DNA of 64,000 bases from Phycisphaerales bacterium. GTDB taxonomy: Bacteria; Planctomycetota; Phycisphaerae; Phycisphaerales; UBA1924. Position numbers and translations under genes: made by a program. How positions within the stretch are numbered: the stretch's first letter is position 1; each line of letters opens with the position of its first letter. Positions 47,046 to 57,446 of this stretch are shown in pieces. A model generated the notes under the pieces. It did no database searches. It was not told where the DNA came from and saw only the letters and a list, made by a program, of their open reading frames with translations. The stretch covers positions 1-64,000 of the forward strand of contig WFPK01000104.1 of the NCBI GenBank assembly GCA_015487555.1. Direction: 5' to 3'.

Positions 47046-47564
47046 ATGGTTCGATATTCCAAGATCGTACACCCTCGTTCTGGGTTCACACTGATCGAAG
47101 TCGTGACGAGTCTTTCGATCATGTCTGTCCTGCTGCTCGGGCTCAGCGGAGCGGTGATGGTGGGCTCTCGTGCAATCCCCAGCGCCACTGACATTGGTCA
47201 GAGTGACCAGGTGCCCATTGACGCCATCAACAGGATCCGAAGCGAACTCCGCGAAGCAAGTGCAATTCGGTATCAAGTCGGGGCGAATGAGCACGAGATG
47301 AAGATTCAGATCAAGGATTCGGGCGCTTCTGGAACACCCAGTGTGATCGTGTATAGATACTCACTTGCTTCTGGAACACTCATGCGTAAGGCCGATGCCC
47401 AAGATGCGGTTACGCTGGTTTCGGGGATCAGCTCGCTTGTCATCGAGATTACAGATGATGGGGCAGATGCAAGTGTCGTGTACCTGAGGATGACCGTCGA
47501 GGGAACCATCAAGCAGGTCTATGAGATGCACGCCCTGCTCCCAGACAAGCCGAGGGTAATCTGA
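47046..47564 (+). CDS. Pilin-like protein (GspJ/PilW-like)
   Basis: RSGFTLIEVVTSLSIMSVLLLGLSGAVMVGSRAI. Confidence 0.87.
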   Translation: MVRYSKIVHPRSGFTLIEVVTSLSIMSVLLLGLSGAVMVGSRAIPSATDIGQSDQVPIDAINRIRSELREASAIRYQVGANEHEMKIQIKDSGASGTPSVIVYRYSLASGTLMRKADAQDAVTLVSGISSLVIEITDDGADASVVYLRMTVEGTIKQVYEMHALLPDKPRVI

Positions 47565-48085
47565 TGCGTAGACACTTGACACATCGGCGTGGAATATCAA
47601 TGGCCGAGACCGTGATCTCGATCCTGCTCATCGGGTTTGTGCTGGGTTCGACGCTTCAAATTGTGGGCCCAATGGCCCGGTCAACATCGGTCCATGCCGA
47701 CAGGTTGATCGCTGCAAATCTTGCGGCTGAACTCACCGAAGAAATCGCAACCAAACGGTGGGCGTCGCCTTCGGCTGGGGACCCAGACCTGATCGGCCCA
47801 GATGTGGGCGAAATCAGAGCAACCTACGATGATGTCGATGACTATGACGCATGGTCCGCAGCCCCGCCGATGCTCTCGACAGGGGTGCCCAATACCGCAT
47901 TGGCAGGGTGGTCACGCAGGGTCAATGTTGATCATGTCCTGGTGAGTGATGCGTCAACAATCTCGGGAACCTATACCGGGCTCAAACGGGTCACGGTCAC
48001 GGTATTCAAAGGCGATATTGAGCTTGCCCGAGTTGAATCATTGCACTCAGATAGTGCTGACTTGCTTGGGTTTATTGTCCCATGA
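47564..48085 (+). CDS. Pilin-like protein (GspI/PilV-like)
   Basis: RRGISMAETVISILLIGFVLGSTLQIVGPMARS; Glu5 present. Confidence 0.8.
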   Translation: MRRHLTHRRGISMAETVISILLIGFVLGSTLQIVGPMARSTSVHADRLIAANLAAELTEEIATKRWASPSAGDPDLIGPDVGEIRATYDDVDDYDAWSAAPPMLSTGVPNTALAGWSRRVNVDHVLVSDASTISGTYTGLKRVTVTVFKGDIELARVESLHSDSADLLGFIVP

Positions 48086-48095
48086 GGAGTAAGCG

Positions 48096-49262
48096 ATGAG
48101 CAGATATGCAGACTCATCCAGGCGTGGTTCGATCTATCTGATCACACTCATCACCGTCGTCGCCATTGTCTCGATGGTGCTCATCGGCGTCTCGCTTCGA
48201 TCATCGGGGAACACCAGGTCGGCGTTGATCGAGGAGATGGCCAAAGGGGGCAATGGTGTGCTCGATGCTTCCGAATATGCGATCAAAGTCATCGAATCAG
48301 ACCCCTTATGGAGACTCGCGGCACAATCAGGGAAAGTCTTCGAGAAGATGGCAGTGGGGGATATGAGCTATTCTGCGACAGTGGTCGATGGGGGGACTGG
48401 AACAAAGCCGGTCTACACCACATCCACTTACCGGGTCATCGCAACCGCAGAGAAAAGCACAGCGAAATCATCAGCATCAATCGAAATACTCGCAACAGAG
48501 ATGGATTATGCGGCATACCTGAGGACAATGGGCGCGGTCCACTACTGGGCGCTTGATGAATCTTCCAATCCCCCTCAGGCGATCGATCAGATCGGTTTGT
48601 ACCACGGCTCATATCTGAAACCATCGGTCGCGGGCGCAGGTTACAACGATGAAGCAGGGCTTGTACCTGTATTGGCCGACGATAATGATTATGTCAGTGT
48701 GCCCTGGGGGGAGAGCTTTGAAATCGAGAATGGCACCATCGCGATGTGGGTGAAGTGCACAGGGGCGAGCAAGTGGTCAAACTACAGCTTCCTCGGGATG
48801 GATTATAAGCTCAATGGCGTGCCTGCGATCAATATGGCAATTTGGGGGTATGGAATCAAGGTCTACATCAATGATGAGGGGGAGTATCGGTGGAGTTCGG
48901 CGCTGAGTACACCACTCGATACCATCGCTCCAAATACCTGGCATCATGTCGCAATGATCTGGGGCGATAAAGGGCTCGCCATCTATATCGACGGGGTAGA
49001 GCGGGCGAGCAAAGGGTCGAATACCAATGGACTTAAATCGGCCAAGGCAGGCGACGGCGGCGAGCAGCCATTGCATATCGGCGCGGGATACAACACGAGT
49101 GTGCCGAGTACGCCCGAAGATGGGTTCGATGGATCGGTCGCTCATGTTGCGATCTTTGATGTCCAGCTCAACCCGGCCCAGATCGCCGAACTCGCAGCCA
49201 TCAAGCCCGACAAGCTCAACTTGAGCCTGGTTGAAGACTCATGGGTTCGTGTGTTTGAATGA
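48096..49262 (+). CDS. GspK/PilX-like minor pilin with C-terminal LamG/concanavalin A-like domain
   Basis: RRGSIYLITLITVVAIVSMVLIGVSLRSSGNTR N-terminus; C-terminus AVHYWALDESS...IENGTIAMWVKCTG...NTWHHVAMIWGDKGLAIYIDGVERAS...FDGSVAHVAIFDVQLNPAQIAEL. Confidence 0.85.
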   Translation: MSRYADSSRRGSIYLITLITVVAIVSMVLIGVSLRSSGNTRSALIEEMAKGGNGVLDASEYAIKVIESDPLWRLAAQSGKVFEKMAVGDMSYSATVVDGGTGTKPVYTTSTYRVIATAEKSTAKSSASIEILATEMDYAAYLRTMGAVHYWALDESSNPPQAIDQIGLYHGSYLKPSVAGAGYNDEAGLVPVLADDNDYVSVPWGESFEIENGTIAMWVKCTGASKWSNYSFLGMDYKLNGVPAINMAIWGYGIKVYINDEGEYRWSSALSTPLDTIAPNTWHHVAMIWGDKGLAIYIDGVERASKGSNTNGLKSAKAGDGGEQPLHIGAGYNTSVPSTPEDGFDGSVAHVAIFDVQLNPAQIAELAAIKPDKLNLSLVEDSWVRVFE

Positions 49263-49267
49263 TTCGA

Positions 49268-50902
49268 TCAGGCAGCCTGCTGGACTGGAGATTGGGCTTT
49301 GTGCTTGGCAACCATTGTGTCATAGATCGAAAAGTCCAATGACAAGAATGGTTCAACAAGATCAGGGTCGAACTGCGTCCCGGCACATTTCCTGAACTCG
49401 GCAAAGACCTTCTCGCGAGGCATCCCCGAGCGATACGCACGATTCGAGCTCATCGCATCGAAGGTGTCAGCCAGCGCCATGATCCGCGCCATACGCGGGA
49501 TATCTTCGCCCGCGAGATTCTCAGGATATCCCTTGCCGTCCCATCGTTCGTGATGATGGAGTACCCCGGGAAGGATGTCACAGAATTGGGGGATATCTTT
49601 CATGATCTCATGCCCGATCCGTGGATGGGTTTTGATGATCTCAAACTCTTCATCGGTCAGTCGGCTTGGTTTGCAGAGTACCGCTTCAGGCACCCCGATC
49701 TTGCCCACATCATGGACAAGTCCTGAGATGCGGATTCGCTCGGCTTCTTCTTCCGAGTATCCCACCTTGAGGGCAAGCAGTGCCGAGAGCATCGCCACGC
49801 GTTCGGAGTGCCCTTGGGTGTATTGGTCCTTGGCGTCGATCGCTGCGGAGAGGGCGTGGATGGTGCCAATAAAGGTTAGGTGCTGACGGTGGTAGAGCTC
49901 CGCATTTTCCATACACGCACCGAGCATCCCGGAGATGGATTCCATCAGTTTGGTTTCATGGCTTGAGACCTGTGGGTCATCGCCGTTCTTTCCCCCAGCG
50001 ATCAGAACCCCGAGCAGCTCACCATTGCGGTCGATCGGATGCACCAGAATCTGAGGCTCAAGATCGGGCGTCGACCGATCAACAGGGTAAATCTTGGTCG
50101 TGTCCGCCATGCCCAAAGGCTCGGTTGTCCGGATACTCTCGAGCACCGAGCCGATCTGTTCGTCATCAAAGTGCATTGTCCCGGCCTGGTGAATCTCGGT
50201 GCCGATGACCTCAAAGATCGTATGTTCTTTATTGATTACGCATGCGACCCAGTTGTAATCGAGCGTGGCTGCGATCTCGGTGATCCCATCGAGGATAATC
50301 CCGCCAGGTTCATTGAGTGAGCCCATCGAGCGTCCAAGGTCCTGAAGCGTGGTGACGACTTCGTACGAGTCGCCGAGTTGTTCGGAGAAGAGTTCGATGG
50401 TCTCATCATTGCGCTTGATCGTGCGAAGATCATCGAGCATCCAGGCAATGGTTGAATGGATATTGGGCACATACTCATCGACGAGCGTCGCACGCTCTTT
50501 GAGCAGGTGCTTGAGCGCAGAAACCTGAAGCTGATTGCCCGCACACCCCTCCTCGATGTGCTTGCTCTCGAGAATCTCAGGTCCAAACCCGATCGCGACA
50601 AAGTACCCCGTCCGACGATCCCGATGCTCTTCAACAAACGGAAACACCCAGAGCCCAGGATGGATTTCCTTGGGCTCGAGTGTGTCGTGGGCAGCCCAGA
50701 TCATCGCGGTTTCGGCCATCAGCATCCGGATCGGACGCGAGCTGAGCCAGAGCCCGAGCATGCTCGGCGCGATCGGGTCATTGACCGGCATCCCGTTGAG
50801 ATCAAGACGCCAGCAGGCGAGTCCGAGCTCGAGGCACCGGTTGAAGAGCGCACCTGGGATTGGATCGTGTTGCTTGGGGGCTCTGCGGATATTCATGCAC
50901 AT
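49268..50902 (-). CDS. HD-GYP-type phosphodiesterase with N-terminal GAF-like regions
   Basis: AIDAKDQYTQGHSERVAMLS; SGLVHDVGKIGVPEAVL; GVLHHHERWDGKGYPENLAG; MALADTFDAMSSNRAYRSG. Confidence 0.93.
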   Translation of the reverse strand: MCMNIRRAPKQHDPIPGALFNRCLELGLACWRLDLNGMPVNDPIAPSMLGLWLSSRPIRMLMAETAMIWAAHDTLEPKEIHPGLWVFPFVEEHRDRRTGYFVAIGFGPEILESKHIEEGCAGNQLQVSALKHLLKERATLVDEYVPNIHSTIAWMLDDLRTIKRNDETIELFSEQLGDSYEVVTTLQDLGRSMGSLNEPGGIILDGITEIAATLDYNWVACVINKEHTIFEVIGTEIHQAGTMHFDDEQIGSVLESIRTTEPLGMADTTKIYPVDRSTPDLEPQILVHPIDRNGELLGVLIAGGKNGDDPQVSSHETKLMESISGMLGACMENAELYHRQHLTFIGTIHALSAAIDAKDQYTQGHSERVAMLSALLALKVGYSEEEAERIRISGLVHDVGKIGVPEAVLCKPSRLTDEEFEIIKTHPRIGHEIMKDIPQFCDILPGVLHHHERWDGKGYPENLAGEDIPRMARIMALADTFDAMSSNRAYRSGMPREKVFAEFRKCAGTQFDPDLVEPFLSLDFSIYDTMVAKHKAQSPVQQAA

Positions 50903-51291
50903 TTTCCCTTGGAATCGGTGCCTGCCTCGATCAGTTCGGTGATATACCCAAGCAGGTCTTTGGCGCTAAATGGTTTCGAGAGCAGCTTGCGAATCGAGGG
51001 GAGCTTCTCGATTTCGCTTTCGATTGCATATCCTCGGGCGGTGAGCAGGATAATCGGGATTCCTGCGCACTTCGGGTTCGCTGCGAGCTGCTCGGCGAGC
51101 TCGATCCCCGAGAGGTACGGCATCTGGAGATCGGTGACGATGACATCGGGGGTGCGTTCGATCGCTGCTTTGAGCGCCATCTCCCCATCTTCGACCACGA
51201 GCACCTCCATCCCCGCTCGTTTGAGCTTGTGGGCGATGATGTGCGTGATATGAGGCTCATCGTCTGCGAGCAGGATCAATGGTTGAGGCAT
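50893..51291 (-). CDS. Stand-alone response regulator receiver (REC) protein
   Basis: ILLADDEPHITHIIAHKLKRAGMEV...DVIVTDLQMPYLSGIEL...IILLTARG...LLSKPFSAKDLL. Confidence 0.92.
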   Translation of the reverse strand: MPQPLILLADDEPHITHIIAHKLKRAGMEVLVVEDGEMALKAAIERTPDVIVTDLQMPYLSGIELAEQLAANPKCAGIPIILLTARGYAIESEIEKLPSIRKLLSKPFSAKDLLGYITELIEAGTDSKGKCA

Positions 51292-51551
51292 GCGGTACTC
51301 CAACAAAATGGGGGGAAAAGAAGAGGGCCCCTCATTGCCCGGTATCGGAAAAGACGGGCCCGATCTTGCCCAAACTTTGCCCAGATCATGCGGATTGAGG
51401 GCGTTTTGGACTGTACGCTCACACCTGCGAGCATAAAGTTGAGCTATCGGACGCACGGTGTTCGGTCAGGCCAGTGCCCAGGCCGATACCGATGTTGTTT
51501 CCGTTGGCATAAGGGCGAGCGAAACGCTCCCAATCGTGATAGAGTGCAGGC

Positions 51552-52193
<642 letters not shown>

Positions 52194-52261
52194 ACGGATC
52201 GCATGATACAGTGTCTGCCCACAGGCACCATGCGGCGAGGACATCAACAACGGAGGTCGAT

Positions 52262-52780
52262 GTGAACACAACGCACGGACAGCGTCGCAGCTGCACAAAT
52301 CAAATCCCATCCACCCGCACCAGCATCCCGTTCTTTGCGATGGTGGTCGTTGCGCTTCTCGCCGTTCCCATGCTTGGCGTGGGCGGGTGCGCATCATCGG
52401 CCAAGAGCATCATCAAAGGGCGCGTCATCGCAGGGCCTGTCGGACAATCGGTCGCTGCTTCGGAGGCAGATCAACGATTCGATGAGCCCGGAATCCCCGA
52501 TGCCAAAATTACCATCCTCCGCAAATCCGGAGGCAATAAATCACGCGGGCGAGGCGTGTATACCAGCGCCACCTCCGATGCGTTCGGCAACTTTGAGCTC
52601 GTCTTTGCCAATGGACAATACCCCCGTGATGCGGTTCAGGTCCGTGTCGAAGGCGAAGGAATCTACACATCAAGATCACAGACATTCCTCCCCGACGATG
52701 GCGAGGAGATGCTCTGCGTTGTGATAACCCGCCCTGGGTATGTCATCCCTGAGCCGCCTGAGGATATGAAGAAGAAGTGA
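52262..52780 (+). CDS. Predicted lipoprotein with carboxypeptidase-regulatory/Ig-like domain
   Basis: GTG start in frame within ORF 51860..52780; lipobox MLGVGGC; IPDAKITILRKSG...TSATSDAFGNFELVFANGQYPRDAVQVRVEGEG. Confidence 0.65.
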   Translation: MNTTHGQRRSCTNQIPSTRTSIPFFAMVVVALLAVPMLGVGGCASSAKSIIKGRVIAGPVGQSVAASEADQRFDEPGIPDAKITILRKSGGNKSRGRGVYTSATSDAFGNFELVFANGQYPRDAVQVRVEGEGIYTSRSQTFLPDDGEEMLCVVITRPGYVIPEPPEDMKKK

Positions 52781-52863
52781 TCGAAAAAGAACGATTCAAT
52801 CAGCGCAGCCAATCGTGATATGAAGAGCGAGGTTGATAAGAGACGCTGCCGATAAAGGATTCG

Positions 52864-54141
52864 ATGAGTGCATTTGGGCGTCAACATACCCGAGAGGATC
52901 AACAGGGGCATGCGCTCTGGGCTGAGCCAACAGCCCAGGCGTCTGCCAAGCGGGGTCTTGAGCATCTCGATCATTCGATGCGGGCATCTTCCAAGCCTGC
53001 CGGGCGAACATCAAAGATCACATTCGGCGGGCTTATCTACATCGGCGTCACCATTTTCCTCGCCATCGGCGCGGTCAACTCGCAGAACAATCTCCTCTTC
53101 TGGCTCTTTGGCGTTTCGATCGCCACGCTGATCGTTTCAGGGCTCTTCTCGGGCAGCGCTCTGATGCGGGTTCGGCTCGAGGCCCAGGCGATTCCCGATG
53201 CGGCTGCAGGCGAGGCCCTTCGGGTGCATTATCTGGTGAGCAACCACTCAAAGTTCTTCCCACTCTTTGCCGGGTTGATCGCCGAGCTGCCAGGTGATGA
53301 GCATCCCGATGCCCGGTTTGATCCCGCAGCGATCTTGCACCTGGGCCCTGGACAAGAGATCAAGGCTGCGGGCTCGTTCGTCCCCAGAACCCGAGGCCGA
53401 TACAGCCTCGAACAAATCCGACTCTCGACGCGGTTTCCCTTTGGGCTGCTTGAGAAGTCACTGGTTTTCCAATGTCATCGCTCGGCACTGGTTTTGCCCT
53501 ACCAGCTTGAGATCAAGCCCGAGCTTGTCCGCATCGTCCAAGGGCACGGCGAAGAGGTCCGCAAGCATACCGTTTCGAGCGGTTCGAGCACCGAATACTG
53601 GGGGCTTCGTGAGTATTTGCCGGGCGATCCCAAGCGGTCGATCGCCTGGAAACAGAGCGCCCGTCATGGCCAGTTGGTGGTGATCGAGCATGCGGTGTCG
53701 ATCTCGACCAAGCTCTGGATCTGGATCGCTGCCGAGTGCTTTGAATCGTGCGATGATGATCCGTCAGCTCCCGAGCGGGCGATCGCGCTGGGGGCATCAT
53801 TGGTGACCCAGGCATCGAGGCGGGGAATCCCCGTCGGGCTCTGGGTTCCATCGCGTGGGATTCGGATGTCGCCGAGCACTGGCAAGGCGGGGATGATGCG
53901 GAGTCTGCGTGCTTTGGGGGCGCTCGATCTTTCGCTCGAGGGCCAGCGAGAATCGTTGCCCGGGGCTTCGAGCACCGATGATGTGATTGTGCTCAGACCC
54001 GGGCAATCTTCGTCGGCTGCTCCTGGTGCTGCCCGGGTGCTCGATATTGATGACCCATCGTGCTGGTTGATCGACCCATCAACCCTTCCGCCTGCGCTCT
54101 GCTCGGTGGGGATGGGTGTATCTGGGGAGGGGGATGTATGA
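52864..54141 (+). CDS. DUF58-family protein
   Basis: Two TM helices near the N-terminus; STEYWGLREYLPGDPKRSIAWKQSARHGQLVVIEH. Confidence 0.88.
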   Translation: MSAFGRQHTREDQQGHALWAEPTAQASAKRGLEHLDHSMRASSKPAGRTSKITFGGLIYIGVTIFLAIGAVNSQNNLLFWLFGVSIATLIVSGLFSGSALMRVRLEAQAIPDAAAGEALRVHYLVSNHSKFFPLFAGLIAELPGDEHPDARFDPAAILHLGPGQEIKAAGSFVPRTRGRYSLEQIRLSTRFPFGLLEKSLVFQCHRSALVLPYQLEIKPELVRIVQGHGEEVRKHTVSSGSSTEYWGLREYLPGDPKRSIAWKQSARHGQLVVIEHAVSISTKLWIWIAAECFESCDDDPSAPERAIALGASLVTQASRRGIPVGLWVPSRGIRMSPSTGKAGMMRSLRALGALDLSLEGQRESLPGASSTDDVIVLRPGQSSSAAPGAARVLDIDDPSCWLIDPSTLPPALCSVGMGVSGEGDV

Positions 54142-56414
54142 AACGCAGTGCTGCCCGATCCGCCACCCAGTTGTTCACTCGCTCGATGCTCCACGCGGTG
54201 TTTGGATCGGTGTTGGTGTTCAGCATAGCCGACCAGAATCCGGTGTATTTTCTTGTTGCGATGCTCGGCGTGGGCATGGCCTGGGTGTTTTCGGTCGGGC
54301 CTGGGCGTCCAGCGCCCCGGATGGTGATTAACTCGATTCTGCTTTTGGTGATTGTCGTTGCAGGTATCGAGATGCTTCGGATCGGCGTGGGGGTCAACGC
54401 ATTTACGATCTTCGTCACACTTTTGATGATCGTCAAGCTGCTCGATCTTCGGACGCCCAGAGATGACGGGCAGGTCATTGTGCTCTGCGTGGCGATCCTG
54501 ATCGCAGCGGTGCTCACGAGCAACTCACTGATGACTGGGATTCTTATGCTTCTTGCGATCGCGTTGATTCTCCGCGCGGTGGTGCTCTATCAGATTCACG
54601 ATGTGCTTGAGCGAGCCGACGCTCGTACCAAATCCATCGGCCAAAGGGCACGCATTGATATCCGGTCGATGATTCTCGCGACCGGATTCCTTTGTGCGAT
54701 CATCGGCTCGGCGGTCTTCGTCGTGCTCCCGAGAAACATCGGCACGCAAGCGTTCGGGCAGTGGGGCAACGGGGAATCGGTAAGTGGTTTTTCAGATACG
54801 GTTGAGCTGGGGCGTCCGGGGTTCATCTCCCAGTCATCGACCCCGGTTTTAGATCTGACCATCACCAATCGAGATGGGCTCAATATCGGGAGCGAAGATA
54901 CGCCTCCGGTCTATCTGCGCGGTGCGGTGCTCAGCGAATACGACGCTGGGCGATGGAACCGGAGCCCGGTGATGCGTGCTCCACTCGAAAGCCGAACGGC
55001 ACTCATCCCCCCCAACACCTCGCTGCGTCCGCGAGGGCGGGTCGATACAACCCAATGGGATCAGCAGTTTGCAATCTCGATCCGCTCATCAAGCAACGGC
55101 CCGTCCTACCTCTTTGCGCCATGGAAGACCGTCGAGTTTCGAGTAGGAGACGAACCGATGCGCGTTGGGCTGGACTTTGAACGCGGAATTTTTATCAAAG
55201 ACGGAATCGGAGGCAAGCTCGATTATACAGTCCGCTCGATGAATACCAAGTTCGACACGATCGACTTTGAATCATTCGATCGCCGATCCCCAGTAACACC
55301 CACACCGATCGAACCAGAGATCGCCCAACTCGCCAAAGACATCCTGGTCGAAGCCGAGATCGAGCCCGACGCATCCCTACGCCCGATCAGTGATGATCGG
55401 ATCGCCCTGAGCGTCATCGAACGGCACCTGCGATCGCAGTATACCTACACGCTCGATGCCCAGCCCGTTCCCCCCGGCGAGGACGCGACCAAGTGGTTCC
55501 TCTTCGAGCGCCGCGCCGGGCACTGTGAGTATTATGCGTCGGCCTTGGCGTTGATGTCACGATCCATCGGGATTCCCGTGCGCGTGCTCACCGGGTATAT
55601 CGTCTCGGATTACAACGCCATGACCGGGCAATATGTCGTTCGCGAGAGCAACGCCCATGCATGGGTCGAAGCCGAGATTGCTCCAGGGCATTGGAGAATC
55701 TTCGATGGTACCCCGCCGGCGGTGTTCCACTCCATCCATGAGCCCGATCCGAGTCTGTGGCGATCGATGGTGAAAATGTACGAATCCGTCGAGTTCCTCT
55801 GGGTGCGATCCGTCGTCGGGTACGACTCGGCTGCTCGCCAGAACATTGTGGGTTCATCTGCAGCGGGCTTTGGGCTCTCGGGGTTGGGCGATTCATTTCT
55901 GAATCGGCTCGCAGCCGGGCGGGGTCAGCTTGTTCTTCGTGGAGCGATTGTCGCTGGGGTTGTCTTTTCAATCTCGATGCTCATCGGGATCACGCTCTTG
56001 AGATACAAGCAGATCATCGCGGGGATACTCCAAGAGCTGGGCGCCTTGGTCAGGCGTGTTCGAGCTCGGCTGGGCGCGTCTCAATTGGCAGCAGGAACCG
56101 ACCCAAGGTTCGACGAGCTCGAAATGCTGGTCGCTCGGAACCTTGTTGGTTTGGGCATCCCCAAGCCGAGCTCGGTGCCGCTCAAGTCGCATATCCGTGC
56201 GCACTTCTCCGTTGGTGATTCAGCCCCCGAGTGGACCCGCGAAGCGCTCGTTGAAGCCTCGTCGGTGCTCTATCGGCACCGATTCTCGGATGATCCAAAC
56301 GGGATCGTCCCCGAAGAGCTCTCGAAGCTCGAATCCAAACTTCGAAAGTCCGAGAAATGTATCGCCAAGCGATCGTGGTCCACATCTGCGAGCAAGGCAT
56401 TGGGTCGTCCTTAA
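54138..56414 (+). CDS. Membrane transglutaminase-like protein (TgpA/DUF3488-type)
   Basis: Multiple N-terminal TMs; FLFERRAGHCEYYASALALMSRSIGIPVRVLTGYIVSDYNAMTGQYVVRESNAHAWVEAEI; ATGA overlap with the DUF58 gene. Confidence 0.9.
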   Translation: MKRSAARSATQLFTRSMLHAVFGSVLVFSIADQNPVYFLVAMLGVGMAWVFSVGPGRPAPRMVINSILLLVIVVAGIEMLRIGVGVNAFTIFVTLLMIVKLLDLRTPRDDGQVIVLCVAILIAAVLTSNSLMTGILMLLAIALILRAVVLYQIHDVLERADARTKSIGQRARIDIRSMILATGFLCAIIGSAVFVVLPRNIGTQAFGQWGNGESVSGFSDTVELGRPGFISQSSTPVLDLTITNRDGLNIGSEDTPPVYLRGAVLSEYDAGRWNRSPVMRAPLESRTALIPPNTSLRPRGRVDTTQWDQQFAISIRSSSNGPSYLFAPWKTVEFRVGDEPMRVGLDFERGIFIKDGIGGKLDYTVRSMNTKFDTIDFESFDRRSPVTPTPIEPEIAQLAKDILVEAEIEPDASLRPISDDRIALSVIERHLRSQYTYTLDAQPVPPGEDATKWFLFERRAGHCEYYASALALMSRSIGIPVRVLTGYIVSDYNAMTGQYVVRESNAHAWVEAEIAPGHWRIFDGTPPAVFHSIHEPDPSLWRSMVKMYESVEFLWVRSVVGYDSAARQNIVGSSAAGFGLSGLGDSFLNRLAAGRGQLVLRGAIVAGVVFSISMLIGITLLRYKQIIAGILQELGALVRRVRARLGASQLAAGTDPRFDELEMLVARNLVGLGIPKPSSVPLKSHIRAHFSVGDSAPEWTREALVEASSVLYRHRFSDDPNGIVPEELSKLESKLRKSEKCIAKRSWSTSASKALGRP

Positions 56415-56479
56415 GACAGGCCTATTTTGATCCGAAGAGGGTGGGGTATTCGTATAGATCCCCTTTGAAAGGACGGATT

Positions 56480-57331
56480 GTGCCTGCAAACCGATCAAGA
56501 ACAGACCGTTGGCGCCAGAGTCTTCAGAAAATCTACGAGCGAGGCGGCGGGCTTGAGTTTGCGATCGATCGGCACGAAGATCAGGGTGCTGTCAAAGATC
56601 TGGTCTGGCGTGTTCGTGTGCTCGATCTCTCCGAGACTGAGATCATCATCGAACAACCCGGGGCGATGGGGCAGTCATTCAAAATCAACGAGGGCGTGGA
56701 GCTCGTCGGGATCATGGCTGTGGGGCAGAACAAGTGGATGTTCAACACCACAGTGCTGGGAACGACGCTCAATCAAACACGATCGGGTTCCTTCCCTGCC
56801 CTGCGGGTGGCGATGCCCGAGAAGGTCGTGCGGTGCATGCGTCGTCATGCCGACCGGACTTCGATCGCCCATATTAATCTTCCCAATGTCGAGTGCTGGA
56901 AGCTGCTCGATCCGATGAGCGCGGTGCCCATCGAGGTTGCCAACCGAATCCATATCGAAGAGCTCGTCGCCAAGGGGCAGACCGCCCAAGCGGTTGATGA
57001 TCAGATAGCGCTGCCTTCGGTTGGGCCCAAGTTCGAAGCCAGTCTGGCCAACCTCGGCGGCGGCGGCGTCGGGCTCGTCGTCCCACGCGAATCACGGGCG
57101 GGGATCGACTCGGGCAAGGTCTTCTGGCTCAGGCTCGATCTGCGCCCCACGATCCCTGCGCCCATCGTGCTCACCGCCAAGCTTGCGCACTCACACATTG
57201 ATTCTTCGCAGAACACCTACGCGGGCATGGCTTTCGACTTTGGGATCAACAATCAGCACAAGGACTTTGTGATCAAGCAGATCGCCCGGTACATCAACTC
57301 GGTGCAGGAGTTCGAGAGGAAGGCAGCCTGA
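56480..57331 (+). CDS. Putative PilZ/YcgR-like c-di-GMP effector
   Basis: GTG start; VWRVRVLDLSETEIIIEQPGAMGQSFKINEGVELVGIM pattern resembling the N-terminal domain of YcgR/flagellar brake proteins. Weak assignment. Confidence 0.4.
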   Translation: MPANRSRTDRWRQSLQKIYERGGGLEFAIDRHEDQGAVKDLVWRVRVLDLSETEIIIEQPGAMGQSFKINEGVELVGIMAVGQNKWMFNTTVLGTTLNQTRSGSFPALRVAMPEKVVRCMRRHADRTSIAHINLPNVECWKLLDPMSAVPIEVANRIHIEELVAKGQTAQAVDDQIALPSVGPKFEASLANLGGGGVGLVVPRESRAGIDSGKVFWLRLDLRPTIPAPIVLTAKLAHSHIDSSQNTYAGMAFDFGINNQHKDFVIKQIARYINSVQEFERKAA

Positions 57332-57373
57332 TCGAACGGTGGTTCGCATTGGCAACGATCAACCTGGTATGAG

Positions 57374-57403
57374 AAACGCCTCGATCTTCATCGAGGCGTT
57401 TTT
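57374..57403 (+). terminator. Rho-independent terminator
   Basis: AACGCCTCGAT CTTC ATCGAGGCGTT then TTT. Confidence 0.85.
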
Positions 57404-57433
57404 GTATTGTGTGGTGATTGTATTGTGTGGTGA
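57402..57433. repeat. Perfect 16-bp tandem duplication TTGTATTGTGTGGTGA x2
   Basis: Direct reading. Confidence 0.97.
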
Positions 57434-57446
57434 GGGGATGCTTGGC

